Source: Flavobacteria bacterium BBFL7 (GTDB taxonomy: Bacteria; Bacteroidota; Bacteroidia; Flavobacteriales; Flavobacteriaceae). Taken from it: 64,000 bases of DNA. The notes under the pieces were generated by a model that saw only the letters and a list, made by a program, of their open reading frames with translations, was not told where the DNA came from and did not search any database. The first letter of the stretch is position 1. The number at the start of each line of letters is the position of its first letter. Both the position numbers and the translations under genes were made by a program. Location: the NCBI GenBank assembly GCA_000153385.1, contig CH672374.1, forward strand, positions 1,089,039 through 1,153,038, written 5' to 3'. Below, piece by piece: positions 19,160-27,450 of this stretch.

Positions 19160-19952
19160 AAAAATACTTCTTCTATTCATAGCTTGCGCTATCATTTCTT
19201 GTAAAAAAGACAAAGAAAATATTAATCTTAATGTGCAAGGAGTAGTTAAAACAACTCGCCTGGTGGACGACTTTAATTGCAACAACACTTCTTATGTTTT
19301 TCAGATACCATTTTATGAAGGCGATAATGAAACTCAAGAACGTCTTAATAAAGAAATAAAAGACTTAATCACACAAGATTTTATTGATGTGACCTATAAT
19401 AAAGATGCAAATCTAGAAGAAATATGGTCTCTTTTTATATCTCATCGTGAACAAAAAATATGTAGCGGTGACATGAGCGGTATTTCTAACATTAATATTG
19501 AACATACTACCCAAACAGATGCGATAGTTAGCTATGAAATCACTTACACTAGAAACGGGCAACATAAACGATTGATCAATACTTTCAAAAAACCCGAGCT
19601 CAGTGTATTGAAAACCATTGATCTTATAAAAGCACAAAAGGAAGACGATGTAAGAACTATATTTGATATCAACTTACAACAATCAGTAGCTAATCTGGCT
19701 TTGGACGTTAAGTTGGATGATCAAACTGAATTTAGAGAATTTGTTCAGAATAAGGTTTTCAGTTTTAAAAAGGAAGATTTTGAAAATGCCACGATTGGTA
19801 TTAATGAATTAGGTGTGGACTCCTTAACACTACAGGTTAGCAAAAGTATTGCCTTACCTAAAACATTCTCTTATTTAAACTCGGATGTCAAAGTAGAAAT
19901 CAGAGCAAAGGAAATGGAGTATTACTTAGACTTATCTCCGCTTAAAATTTAA
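19152..19952 (+). CDS. DUF3298/DUF4163-like lipoprotein
   Basis: 266 aa lipoprotein (MTKKILLLFIACAIISC). The middle part (FQIPFYEGDNETQERLNKEIKDLI...) resembles DUF4163. The C-terminal part (VSYEITYTRNGQHKRLINTF...LKTIDLIK...YYLDLSPLKI) resembles DUF3298, the pair found in RsiV-like and related envelope proteins. It overlaps the M14 peptidase by 8 bases and converges on the NUDIX gene with 21 bases of overlap. Function unknown. Confidence 0.7.
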   Translation: MTKKILLLFIACAIISCKKDKENINLNVQGVVKTTRLVDDFNCNNTSYVFQIPFYEGDNETQERLNKEIKDLITQDFIDVTYNKDANLEEIWSLFISHREQKICSGDMSGISNINIEHTTQTDAIVSYEITYTRNGQHKRLINTFKKPELSVLKTIDLIKAQKEDDVRTIFDINLQQSVANLALDVKLDDQTEFREFVQNKVFSFKKEDFENATIGINELGVDSLTLQVSKSIALPKTFSYLNSDVKVEIRAKEMEYYLDLSPLKI

Positions 19953-20543
19953 AGTCTGACTAGGAAATAATTCCTTTATATTACTGTAAGATGACTCTAG
20001 GGCTTTTTCAGCTTCTTGTTGATTAAGCCATGTCGCAATATCAATGCCTTCCTCTTCTTGAGGCACTAAACGTCCACTATAATTAGTCTCGAGTAGATAC
20101 CAATGGGTTAACTTTAGTTTTAAAGTAGATTTTCTATTGAACACATGGTAAGTGCGACCTAGTTTCTCAACAATTTTCAATTTACGAGCACCAGTCTCCT
20201 CTTCTATCTCTCTTTTGGCAGTTTTGCGCATTCCTTCAAAACGGTTTGCTTTACCTTTAGGAAGGTCCCATTTTCCATTGCGATGAATAAATAAAAACTT
20301 ATTTTCTTTATTCATAACTAGTCCTCCTCCAGCTTTAACCAGTGGCAACTTTTTATGAAGATGCTTTAATAGTTTCTTCTTATTTTTTGAATAGAGCAAT
20401 ACCTTTTTAAGCTTACCTTTTTCAATTTTCTTAATGATTTTGAGCAAGTCAACATCTTTAAGAGAAAAAACTTCATAATCGGGATAATCTTCCCTATTTG
20501 ATGTCACAATAATTGCGACGTCTTTCACAAAAACTTTATACAT
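19932..20543 (-). CDS. NUDIX hydrolase
   Basis: The Nudix box is complete: GKANRFEGMRKTAKREIEEETGA matches GX5EX7REUXEEXGU, preceded by KFLFIHRNGKWDLPK. The first 70 residues (MYKVFVKDVAIIVTSNRED...LLKHLHKKLPLVKAGGG) are an extra N-terminal domain seen in flavobacterial homologues. I chose the ATG at 20543 (MYKVFV). An ATG at 20552 would add MAQ and overlap the pyrE start codon. Substrate unknown. Confidence 0.88.
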   Translation of the reverse strand: MYKVFVKDVAIIVTSNREDYPDYEVFSLKDVDLLKIIKKIEKGKLKKVLLYSKNKKKLLKHLHKKLPLVKAGGGLVMNKENKFLFIHRNGKWDLPKGKANRFEGMRKTAKREIEEETGARKLKIVEKLGRTYHVFNRKSTLKLKLTHWYLLETNYSGRLVPQEEEGIDIATWLNQQEAEKALESSYSNIKELFPSQTLNFKRR

Positions 20544-20546
20544 TTG
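20513..20546 (+). promoter_or_regulatory. Promoter of pyrE, overlapping the NUDIX start
   Basis: TTG at 20513-20515, a 23-base gap, then TACATTTG at 20539-20546, 4 bases before the pyrE ATG. The -7 box includes the start codon of the divergent NUDIX gene. Confidence 0.5.
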
Positions 20547-20550
20547 CGCC

Positions 20551-21195
20551 ATGGTTATAAATAAGGATATCGCAATTAAAACGGCTGAATTATTATTGCA
20601 AATTAAGGCAATAAAATTGCAACCACAAGAACCTTTTACATGGGCTAGCGGATGGAAATCACCGATTTACTGTGATAACCGCGTAACACTTTCATACCCA
20701 ACGATTCGCAATTTTTTAAGAGAGCAACTTTCTAATCAAATTGAAGAATTATACGGTAAGCCTGATGTTATCGCCGGTGTAGCAACAGGTGCAATAGGAA
20801 TAGGTATGCTCGTGGCAGACTATTTAAATCTTCCATTTGTATATATCAGACCAGAAGCAAAAAAACATGGTCGACAAAATCAAATTGAAGGACATCTAGA
20901 GTCTGGTCAATCTGTTGTAGTAATAGAAGACCTAATAAGTACTGGGAAGAGCAGTCTTAATGCGGTTAATGCATTAAAAGAAGGTGGCGCAAATGTAAAA
21001 GGTATGCTAGCTCTTTTCTCCTATGGCTTTGAATTTGCACAGCAAAACTTTGAACAACACCAGCTAGACCTACATACTTTAAGTGATTATAATCACTTGA
21101 TATTACAAGCTCAAAACACAGGTCATTTCTCTGAGCAAGAAATCGAGTTACTAAAAAGCTGGAGAAACGATCCTAGCGCCTGGACTGGTAAATAA
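20551..21195 (+). CDS. pyrE: Orotate phosphoribosyltransferase
   Basis: Pyrimidine biosynthesis: orotate + PRPP to OMP. It has the N-terminal signature LQPQEPFTWASGWKSPIYCDNR, IAGVATGAIGIGMLVADYLNLPFVYIRPEAKKHGR, and the PRPP-binding motif VVVIEDLISTGKSS. 214 aa, normal. It is followed after 6 bases by an SRPBCC gene, likely co-transcribed. Confidence 0.96.
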   Translation: MVINKDIAIKTAELLLQIKAIKLQPQEPFTWASGWKSPIYCDNRVTLSYPTIRNFLREQLSNQIEELYGKPDVIAGVATGAIGIGMLVADYLNLPFVYIRPEAKKHGRQNQIEGHLESGQSVVVIEDLISTGKSSLNAVNALKEGGANVKGMLALFSYGFEFAQQNFEQHQLDLHTLSDYNHLILQAQNTGHFSEQEIELLKSWRNDPSAWTGK

Positions 21196-21201
21196 AATAT
21201 T

Positions 21202-21588
21202 ATGAATTTAGAAAGCCGTACGGTACAAACACAAAAAACACCGCAACAATTATTTGAATTTTTAACTCAGGTTGAAAATTACAAACAATTAATGCCCGAC
21301 GATACAAAATTTGAAACCCATGATGATGACAAATTTTTATTTGGACTTAAAGGTATGCCAGAAATAAAATTAGGACTACAAGAATCTGTACCGTTTACAA
21401 ACGTGACACTAGGTTCAACTAGTGATAAACTTGCATTTACATTAAGCTGCGACATCGAGCAGGTTGCAAATGGCTCTCAAGCTCAACTGATTTTTAATGG
21501 AGACTTTAATGCGATGATGACTATGATGATCAAAAGCCCAATAAAAAAATTCTTAGAACAACTAGCTAGCGGACTAGAGAAACTTTAA
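21202..21588 (+). CDS. SRPBCC (START-like) family protein
   Basis: 128 aa. Starts MNLESRTVQTQKTPQQLFEFLTQVENYKQLMPDD, the usual first strand and helices of SRPBCC/polyketide cyclase-like folds, and ends with the long helix FNAMMTMMIKSPIKKFLEQLASGLEKL. These proteins bind hydrophobic ligands; the ligand here is unknown. Follows pyrE closely. The stop overlaps the convergent birA stop by 4 bases. Confidence 0.8.
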   Translation: MNLESRTVQTQKTPQQLFEFLTQVENYKQLMPDDTKFETHDDDKFLFGLKGMPEIKLGLQESVPFTNVTLGSTSDKLAFTLSCDIEQVANGSQAQLIFNGDFNAMMTMMIKSPIKKFLEQLASGLEKL

Positions 21589-22292
21589 TAGTTCCAACGT
21601 ACTTGTTTTAAATCGTAAGCGGTGATTTGTCCTTCTTTTTCAAGAAGCAACTCACCGCTTTCTGTTACACCATATACCGTAGCAATCAAAGCTTTACCTT
21701 CTATTTCAAAATTCATTCTTTGACGATATTTAAAAAGATAGTTTAGATATTTACCAATAGTATGCTCTTTATTCTTGAGCGCACGATCTAAATGAAAAAG
21801 GAATTGAAGCAGTAGTTCTTCAAGCTTAAATGTTTTACCTGTGAGATTCTTTAAAGAAATGGCGCGTGGTAAATCTTTAAATTCCTCTTGATTCACATTA
21901 AGCCCTATCCCAACTATCGAGTGACTCCAGTGTCCATTTTGATAGATATTCTCGATTAAAATCCCGGCCAGTTTCATTTGAACTGACAGTATGTCGTTAG
22001 GCCATTTAATTTTAGCTTGTATATTTAAATCTGTTGTAAGCCAGTCGACCATCGCGACAGATACAATTTGATTAAGTTGAAATGGAGATAAGTTTTCAAT
22101 CCCATCACTAACTAAAACGCTGAATGTTAGGTTTTTACCACTATCAGATAACCATGTAGAGCCTCGATTGCCGCGGCCTTTAGTTTGAGAATGACTGTAG
22201 ATAGTCATTAGGTGCGATGTTTCGCTTTCGCGAAAGCGTACTTTTAATTCATCATTAGTTGATGTAGTGGCATGTAATTTGACTATTTGCAA
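21585..22292 (-). CDS. birA: Biotin--[acetyl-CoA-carboxylase] ligase
   Basis: Attaches biotin to the acetyl-CoA carboxylase carrier protein. Motifs: SQTKGRGNRGSTWLSDSGKNLTFSVLV (biotinyl-AMP loop) and KIKWPNDILSVQMKLAGILIE (catalytic Lys). VGIGLNVNQEEF follows. 235 aa with no N-terminal helix-turn-helix, so a class I enzyme without a repressor role. An exact palindrome near the start (22223-22238) reads RFRES. Confidence 0.93.
   Translation of the reverse strand: MQIVKLHATTSTNDELKVRFRESETSHLMTIYSHSQTKGRGNRGSTWLSDSGKNLTFSVLVSDGIENLSPFQLNQIVSVAMVDWLTTDLNIQAKIKWPNDILSVQMKLAGILIENIYQNGHWSHSIVGIGLNVNQEEFKDLPRAISLKNLTGKTFKLEELLLQFLFHLDRALKNKEHTIGKYLNYLFKYRQRMNFEIEGKALIATVYGVTESGELLLEKEGQITAYDLKQVRWNY
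22223..22238. repeat. 16-bp palindrome, exact copy
   Basis: CGCTTTCGCGAAAGCG in birA, read as RFRES on the minus strand. Confidence 0.9.
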
Positions 22293-22323
22293 GAGACTAT
22301 TTATCTATAGATTAAGTTTTATT

Positions 22324-22357
22324 TTGTAAAACTGCTGATAAAAAAAGAATAAATTTG
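22324..22357 (+). promoter_or_regulatory. Promoter of the rsfS-ftsH group
   Basis: TTG at 22324-22326, a 23-base gap, TAAATTTG at 22350-22357, 19 bases before the rsfS ATG at 22377. Confidence 0.5.
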
Positions 22358-22376
22358 TCATAACTAAAAATATTTG

Positions 22377-22748
22377 ATGACTAAAGAAAAAGTTTCTACT
22401 GATGCGTTAATCGCTCAAATGATCGCAGGAATAGAAGATGTTAAAGGTAACGACATCACTATCATGGATTTAAGAGAAATTGAAAATACCGTAACCAGCT
22501 ATTTTATTATCTGTAACGGTAATTCCAATACACAAGTGAACGCAATCGTAAACTCCATACAAAGAAAAGTAAGTAAAGAATTGCATGAAAATCCATGGCA
22601 CGTTGAAGGATCTTCACAAGCTGAATGGGTCCTTATGGATTATGTAGATGTGGTAGTACATGTTTTCCAAAAGCATGTTAGAGATTATTATGACCTAGAA
22701 GGATTATGGGGAGATGCTAAAACTACCGTTGTAGAAAGTACTTACTAA
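22377..22748 (+). CDS. rsfS: Ribosomal silencing factor RsfS
   Basis: RsfS/Iojap family; binds ribosomal protein uL14 and blocks subunit joining during starvation. Family core: DLREIENTVTSYFIICNGNSNTQVNAIVNSI, ENPWHVEGSSQAEWVLMDYVDVVVHVF and HVRDYYDLEGLWGDA. The ATG at 22377 is used; a TTG directly upstream is possible but less likely. 123 aa. First gene of a run with ftsH, LUD, cdsA, psd and the ACBP gene. Confidence 0.93.
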   Translation: MTKEKVSTDALIAQMIAGIEDVKGNDITIMDLREIENTVTSYFIICNGNSNTQVNAIVNSIQRKVSKELHENPWHVEGSSQAEWVLMDYVDVVVHVFQKHVRDYYDLEGLWGDAKTTVVESTY

Positions 22749-22768
22749 TAACAAGATTATACAAACTA

Positions 22769-24790
22769 ATGTCTGAACAAAATAAATCAAATCAAAGACC
22801 TGGTAACGGTAAACCTATTTTACCAGGTGGCGGAAAACCTAAATTTAACGTATGGTGGATAGCAGTACCTATAGTACTTGCTTTTTTAGCCTATTCTCTA
22901 ATAAGTGATGCTGTTAACTCTCCTAAAGAAACTAATAAATCTGAATTCTTTAGTTATCTAGAAGATGGAGATGTTAAAGAGGTGATTGTATGGAACGGAC
23001 GGTATGCTGAAGTTTTTCTTACTAAAGAAGCACTAAGCAATGAAACTAAGCACAAAGATGCGCTAAAACCTAGCGCGATGAATCAAGGTAAGGTACCTCA
23101 ATATAAATTTGAATTTGGTGATCTTGAAATTTTTCAACCTCAATTAGAAGAGGCGGTTGAGAATAACAACTTAGAAACGACAGTTGTTTTTAAAACTCAG
23201 GATAATACTTTTATGAACGCGATATGGAGCTTCCTACCTATTATTCTTTTAATAGGAGTATGGATATTCATCATGCGACGTATGAGTGGTGGCGGCGCTG
23301 GTGGCGGTGGTGGCCAGATCTTTAATATTGGAAAATCTAAAGCAAAACTCTTTGACCAGAAAACAGATGTAAAAACGACGTTTAAAGATGTTGCTGGACT
23401 AGAAGGCGCAAAAGAAGAAATTCAAGAAATTGTTGATTTCTTAAAAAATCCAGAAAAATACACTTCCCTAGGTGGTAAGATCCCTAAAGGAGCGCTATTA
23501 ATAGGATCTCCAGGTACTGGTAAAACACTACTAGCAAAAGCTGTTGCTGGTGAGGCAAAGGTTCCTTTCTTCTCATTAAGTGGATCTGACTTTGTAGAAA
23601 TGTTTGTAGGTGTAGGCGCAAGTCGTGTTAGAGATTTATTTAAACAGGCTAAAGAAAAATCTCCTTCAATCATATTTATCGATGAGATTGATGCTATAGG
23701 AAGAGCGAGAGGAAAATCTAATTTCTCTGGTTCTAATGACGAACGTGAAAACACGTTGAATCAGCTACTTACTGAAATGGATGGTTTTGGAACTAATACA
23801 AACGTTATTGTATTAGCCGCTACTAACCGTGCAGACATATTGGATAAAGCTTTAATGCGAGCAGGTCGTTTTGACAGACAGATTTATGTTGACCTACCAG
23901 ATGTAAAAGAACGTGAAGAGATCTTTGAGGTACATTTAAGACCTCTTAAAAAAGTTGATAACGAATTAGACACTTCTTTCCTTGCAAAACAAACTCCTGG
24001 ATTCTCTGGAGCAGACATAGCTAATGTTTGTAACGAAGCAGCGTTAATAGCTGCTAGGAAAGGTAAAAAAGCGGTTGACAAGCAAGATTTCCTAGATGCT
24101 GTAGATCGTATCGTAGGTGGATTAGAAAAGAAGAACAAACTTATTACACCTTCAGAAAAGAAAACAATCGCTTATCACGAGGCTGGACATGCAACAGTAA
24201 GTTGGATGACTGAACATGCCGCTCCACTGATTAAAGTAACGATTGTTCCGCGTGGTCAGTCACTAGGTGCTGCATGGTACCTACCAGAAGAAAGACAAAT
24301 TGTACGTCCTGAACAAATGCTTGATGAAATGTGTGCGACGATGGGTGGTAGGGCTGCAGAAAAAGTTATTTTTAACAATATCTCTACCGGAGCCTTGAGC
24401 GACCTAGAAAAGGTTACCAAGCAGGCTAGAGCCATGGTTACCATTTATGGGTTAAATGATAAGGTAGGTAATATTACATACTACGATTCTAGTGGACAAC
24501 AAGAGTATAGCATGTCCAAACCATATAGTGAAGAAACGGCTGTGATTATCGATCAAGAGATATCTAAAATAATAGAGGCCCAATATCAACGAGCTATAAA
24601 AATCTTAGAAGAGAACAAGGATAAACTAACTCAACTAGCTGAGGTTCTTCTTGAAAAGGAAGTGATTTTTAAAGATGACTTAGAGAATATTTTTGGAAAA
24701 CGTCCTTTTATTAAAGAAGAAGCGGTTGCCTTAAAATCTTCTACAAGATCCATTGCGCCAACAACTAATTCTAAGGAGGAGGAAGAATAG
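22769..24790 (+). CDS. ftsH: ATP-dependent zinc metalloprotease FtsH
   Basis: Membrane-anchored AAA+ protease for membrane protein quality control. Two membrane segments: about 28-47 ([18 protein letters not shown]) and 150-168 ([17 protein letters not shown]), then a Gly-rich linker. Walker A is [14 protein letters not shown], Walker [13 protein letters not shown], the second region of homology [20 protein letters not shown], and the zinc motif [12 protein letters not shown]. 673 aa with a flavobacterial-type N-terminus. 20 bases after rsfS. Confidence 0.97.
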   Translation: MSEQNKSNQRPGNGKPILPGGGKPKFNVWWIAVPIVLAFLAYSLISDAVNSPKETNKSEFFSYLEDGDVKEVIVWNGRYAEVFLTKEALSNETKHKDALKPSAMNQGKVPQYKFEFGDLEIFQPQLEEAVENNNLETTVVFKTQDNTFMNAIWSFLPIILLIGVWIFIMRRMSGGGAGGGGGQIFNIGKSKAKLFDQKTDVKTTFKDVAGLEGAKEEIQEIVDFLKNPEKYTSLGGKIPKGALLIGSPGTGKTLLAKAVAGEAKVPFFSLSGSDFVEMFVGVGASRVRDLFKQAKEKSPSIIFIDEIDAIGRARGKSNFSGSNDERENTLNQLLTEMDGFGTNTNVIVLAATNRADILDKALMRAGRFDRQIYVDLPDVKEREEIFEVHLRPLKKVDNELDTSFLAKQTPGFSGADIANVCNEAALIAARKGKKAVDKQDFLDAVDRIVGGLEKKNKLITPSEKKTIAYHEAGHATVSWMTEHAAPLIKVTIVPRGQSLGAAWYLPEERQIVRPEQMLDEMCATMGGRAAEKVIFNNISTGALSDLEKVTKQARAMVTIYGLNDKVGNITYYDSSGQQEYSMSKPYSEETAVIIDQEISKIIEAQYQRAIKILEENKDKLTQLAEVLLEKEVIFKDDLENIFGKRPFIKEEAVALKSSTRSIAPTTNSKEEEE

Positions 24791-24854
24791 TTTGTATCTA
24801 CTGTAATTAGTAAGTATATTTACCTTGTCCCTAATTTTAATGCGTCTAAAATAG

Positions 24855-25472
24855 ATGAGTATTTTTAAGAAACTCTTCAAAAAATCTTCTGATTCTGAGT
24901 CTACTCAGAAGAAAGATGATGGGCGTTCTAAATATATGCCAGAGGAAAAACTTCCTCTAGATGAAAGGTTTATACATAATTTCACTACTCAAGGCGGTAG
25001 GTTTCTTTACTCGCTCGATGAAAATGAAGTACATGCTAATTTTGAAGATGTTCTTGTAGAACATGACTTCTTTGAAACAAATGTATTGTGTCATGATTCT
25101 AATTTACGCAACAGATTTAACGGTTTTAATCTCAAATTCTCTGACGTACATGATGATTGCAGCTTCTTTTTGACAACTTGTGAATATATTATTGCCGATA
25201 ATGGAGCTATACTGTTTTCTTCAAATCAATTAAAAGAAAAAAAACCTGCTGACTTTCCAGATACTATGATAGTCTTAGCTACTGCAAGTCAAATAGTAGA
25301 ATCAATAGGTGAAGGCTTAAGAGGCATCAAACACCGTAGTGGATCAAACATTCCTACTAATATCACTACTCTTAAAAACTTTGAGGAACCTAATAAACAA
25401 GAGAAAAAAGATCTTATGAATTATGGCGTTCCTAATAAACGTGTCTACCTCATACTATTAGAAGACTTATAA
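24855..25472 (+). CDS. LUD domain-containing protein (LutC/YkgG-like)
   Basis: 205 aa. The core VLVEHDFFETNVLCHDSN...FFLTTCEYIIADNGAILFSSNQ...FPDTMIVLATASQIVESIGEGLRGI resembles the LUD domain of lactate utilisation protein C. No lutA or lutB partner is nearby. The position between ftsH and cdsA suggests a conserved flavobacterial housekeeping gene with an unknown role. Starts MSIFKKLFKKSSDSES, a charged, probably disordered tail. Confidence 0.75.
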   Translation: MSIFKKLFKKSSDSESTQKKDDGRSKYMPEEKLPLDERFIHNFTTQGGRFLYSLDENEVHANFEDVLVEHDFFETNVLCHDSNLRNRFNGFNLKFSDVHDDCSFFLTTCEYIIADNGAILFSSNQLKEKKPADFPDTMIVLATASQIVESIGEGLRGIKHRSGSNIPTNITTLKNFEEPNKQEKKDLMNYGVPNKRVYLILLEDL

Positions 25473-25473
25473 G

Positions 25474-26298
25474 ATGCGTGAATTATTAGTACGATCCGTT
25501 TCTGGGATTATGTATGTTTCATTGGTTGTGTTGAGCGCCTTATACTCTCGAGATGTATTTATCCTACTCTTTTGTGTATTTGCATTCATTTGCCTAATTG
25601 AATTGATGCCTATGATAAGGCTCAAACAATGGTTGATATATCCTATGTTACCTATAAGTTATGTTTTATTGGTTTGGTACGACTGGCCAGTAGATTACAA
25701 GTCTTATTATTATTATGCCATTTATAGTTTATTGGGTGCTACTTTATTAGTCAACACATACCTAATTAGAGATTTAGTCTTGTTAAATAGGATTCCATTA
25801 TTTAATACTAAAAAACACATTATTGCTTTATTATATTTAATCGGCAGTAGTTTGTTTCTAGCATTAATCCCAGATGTAGTAGAAGTTTATAAACCGGAAT
25901 TATTAATAGGTATTTTTAGTATAATATGGGTTAATGATAGTTTTGCATATATCACTGGTAAGAATTTTGGTAAGCATAAATTATTAGAACGAATTTCTCC
26001 TAAAAAAACAATTGAAGGATTTTTAGGAGGTTTATTTATGGCACTACTTGCCGGAGTCGCTCTTCATTACTATGTTGGCATATATGGTTTATGGCAGTGG
26101 ATTGTTTTAGCTTTTATAGTAGCTTTCTTTGGTACCATTGGGGATTTAATACAATCTAAAATTAAACGTCAAGCAGCTGTCAAGGATAGCGGTAGTATTA
26201 TGCCTGGGCATGGTGGTATTTTTGATAGAATGGACAGTATTATATTTGCAGCACCATTTGCTTATTTATTTTTTACAATACTCAATTATGTTTCATAA
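25474..26298 (+). CDS. cdsA: Phosphatidate cytidylyltransferase
   Basis: Makes CDP-diacylglycerol from phosphatidate and CTP, the branch point of phospholipid synthesis. Multiple membrane helices; the CDS signature is near the C-terminus (GDLIQSKIKRQAAVKDSGSIMPGHGGIFDRMDSIIFAAP). IWVNDSFAYITGKNFGKHKL and SPKKTIEGFLGG are also typical. 274 aa. One base after the LUD gene; overlaps psd by 11 bases, so lipid genes are translationally linked. Confidence 0.96.
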   Translation: MRELLVRSVSGIMYVSLVVLSALYSRDVFILLFCVFAFICLIELMPMIRLKQWLIYPMLPISYVLLVWYDWPVDYKSYYYYAIYSLLGATLLVNTYLIRDLVLLNRIPLFNTKKHIIALLYLIGSSLFLALIPDVVEVYKPELLIGIFSIIWVNDSFAYITGKNFGKHKLLERISPKKTIEGFLGGLFMALLAGVALHYYVGIYGLWQWIVLAFIVAFFGTIGDLIQSKIKRQAAVKDSGSIMPGHGGIFDRMDSIIFAAPFAYLFFTILNYVS

Positions 26299-26938
26299 AG
26301 AAGGAACCGTTTCTATATTAATCGGAATAGCTGTAGCTGGTATACTAACGGCTATAGCAACTCAAATCAGCATGCCTAACTGGCTATCATATATTTTAAT
26401 TGCACTAGGAATAGTATTTCTAATTATTATCCTGCAGTTTTTTAGAAATCCGAAAAGATTAACCATACTTGATGATGCGACAATTGTATCTCCAGTAGAT
26501 GGTAAAGTAGTTGTTATTGAAAAGGTTCAAGAAAATGAATACTTTAAAGGTGAACGTTTAATGATATCTGTATTTATGTCACCTATAAACGTTCATGTTA
26601 CTAGATATCCTATCGGTGGCGCAGTAAGTTATAGTAAATATCATCCAGGAAAATATCTTGTCGCTTGGCACCCTAAGGCTAGTGAAGAAAATGAACGCAC
26701 TACTGTTGTTGTTGATCATAAGAATGGACAACAAGTGATGCACCGCCAGATTGCAGGTGCATTAGCTAAACGTATCGTAAATTATGCAGTAGAAAATGAT
26801 ACTGTCTCGCAAGGAAGTGAAAGTGGTTTTATTAAATTTGGGTCTAGAGTTGATGTATATTTACCTGTAGATACACCAGTTAATGTAGCTCTTAATCAGA
26901 AAGTCAAAGGTGGTGTTACAGTATTAGCACAGTTTTAA
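26288..26938 (+). CDS. psd: Phosphatidylserine decarboxylase-related protein
   Basis: Pyruvoyl-dependent decarboxylase making phosphatidylethanolamine. Start chosen at 26288 (MFHKEGTVSILIG); upstream in-frame codons lie wholly in cdsA. Two adjacent N-terminal membrane segments, then FFRNPKR, SPVDGKVVVIEKV, MSPINVHVTRYPIGG, HRQIAGALAKRIV and the self-cleavage site IKFGSRVDVYLP, where Ser becomes the pyruvoyl group. 216 aa, the short bacterial/archaeal type. Overlaps both neighbours. Confidence 0.92.
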   Translation: MFHKEGTVSILIGIAVAGILTAIATQISMPNWLSYILIALGIVFLIIILQFFRNPKRLTILDDATIVSPVDGKVVVIEKVQENEYFKGERLMISVFMSPINVHVTRYPIGGAVSYSKYHPGKYLVAWHPKASEENERTTVVVDHKNGQQVMHRQIAGALAKRIVNYAVENDTVSQGSESGFIKFGSRVDVYLPVDTPVNVALNQKVKGGVTVLAQF

Positions 26939-27216
26939 TGGCAAGAGTAGAACTCGATATTAAATTTCAAGAAGCTTTTGAAAAAGCTAGTAAAGAAGAA
27001 CAATCTTTAGTTCCTCTAGAGCTTCAATTGCATTTATATGCTTATTACAAAAGAGCTATTGATGAACCTTACGTTAGCAATCGTAGTTTTGAAACAAATG
27101 ATTTACGTAGTGCATTTAAAATGAATGCTATTATACAAGTTCAACAAATAACTAAAGAAGAGGCTAAAAAGAGATATATAAAAATCATAGAAGATTTATA
27201 TCCTAGACCTTGGTAA
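26938..27216 (+). CDS. Acyl-CoA-binding protein
   Basis: 92 aa four-helix ACBP fold: LDIKFQEAFEKASK, LVPLELQLHLYAYYKRA (YKxA-type motif), FKMNAIIQVQQITKEEAKKRYIKIIEDL. Binds long-chain acyl-CoA esters in the cytoplasm. Start overlaps the psd stop (TAATG), placing it at the end of the phospholipid operon. Confidence 0.88.
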   Translation: MARVELDIKFQEAFEKASKEEQSLVPLELQLHLYAYYKRAIDEPYVSNRSFETNDLRSAFKMNAIIQVQQITKEEAKKRYIKIIEDLYPRPW

Positions 27217-27238
27217 CTCAACAGTTCCTACTACCTTA

Positions 27239-27361
27239 CTATTTATTGGACCTCAGCAAGAGTTGTAAAAGCCAAATTGCTGCTTTAACAATAAGAACAA
27301 GGACTATAACAGCTAGTATCAGAACTACTATCGGATGTTTCAAAAACGAACTTAAATCCAT
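27239..27361 (-). CDS. Small membrane protein, 40 aa, unknown
   Basis: An ATG-started 40-codon frame on the minus strand encodes MDLSSFLKHPIVVLILAVIV followed by LVLIVKAAIWLLQLLLRSNK. It has one strong membrane helix (about residues 10-36) and a basic tail. It lies between the valS terminator and the end of the ACBP gene, in what would otherwise be about 230 bases without a gene. Hydrophobic composition and a clean start and stop support it; conservation has not been tested. Function unknown. Confidence 0.5.
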   Translation of the reverse strand: MDLSSFLKHPIVVLILAVIVLVLIVKAAIWLLQLLLRSNK

Positions 27362-27398
27362 AACAATTACATAAGCTTTAATTAGAATTCTAAAATAT

Positions 27399-27432
27399 AA
27401 AAAAAGACCTTCTTACTGAAGGTCTTTTTTTT
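27399..27432 (-). terminator. Intrinsic terminator after valS
   Basis: GACCTTC paired with GAAGGTC, flanked by A and T runs on both sides (AAAAAAA and TTTTTTTT), so it may stop transcription in both directions. Confidence 0.9.
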
Positions 27433-27450
27433 AATCATAACTATGGATAC

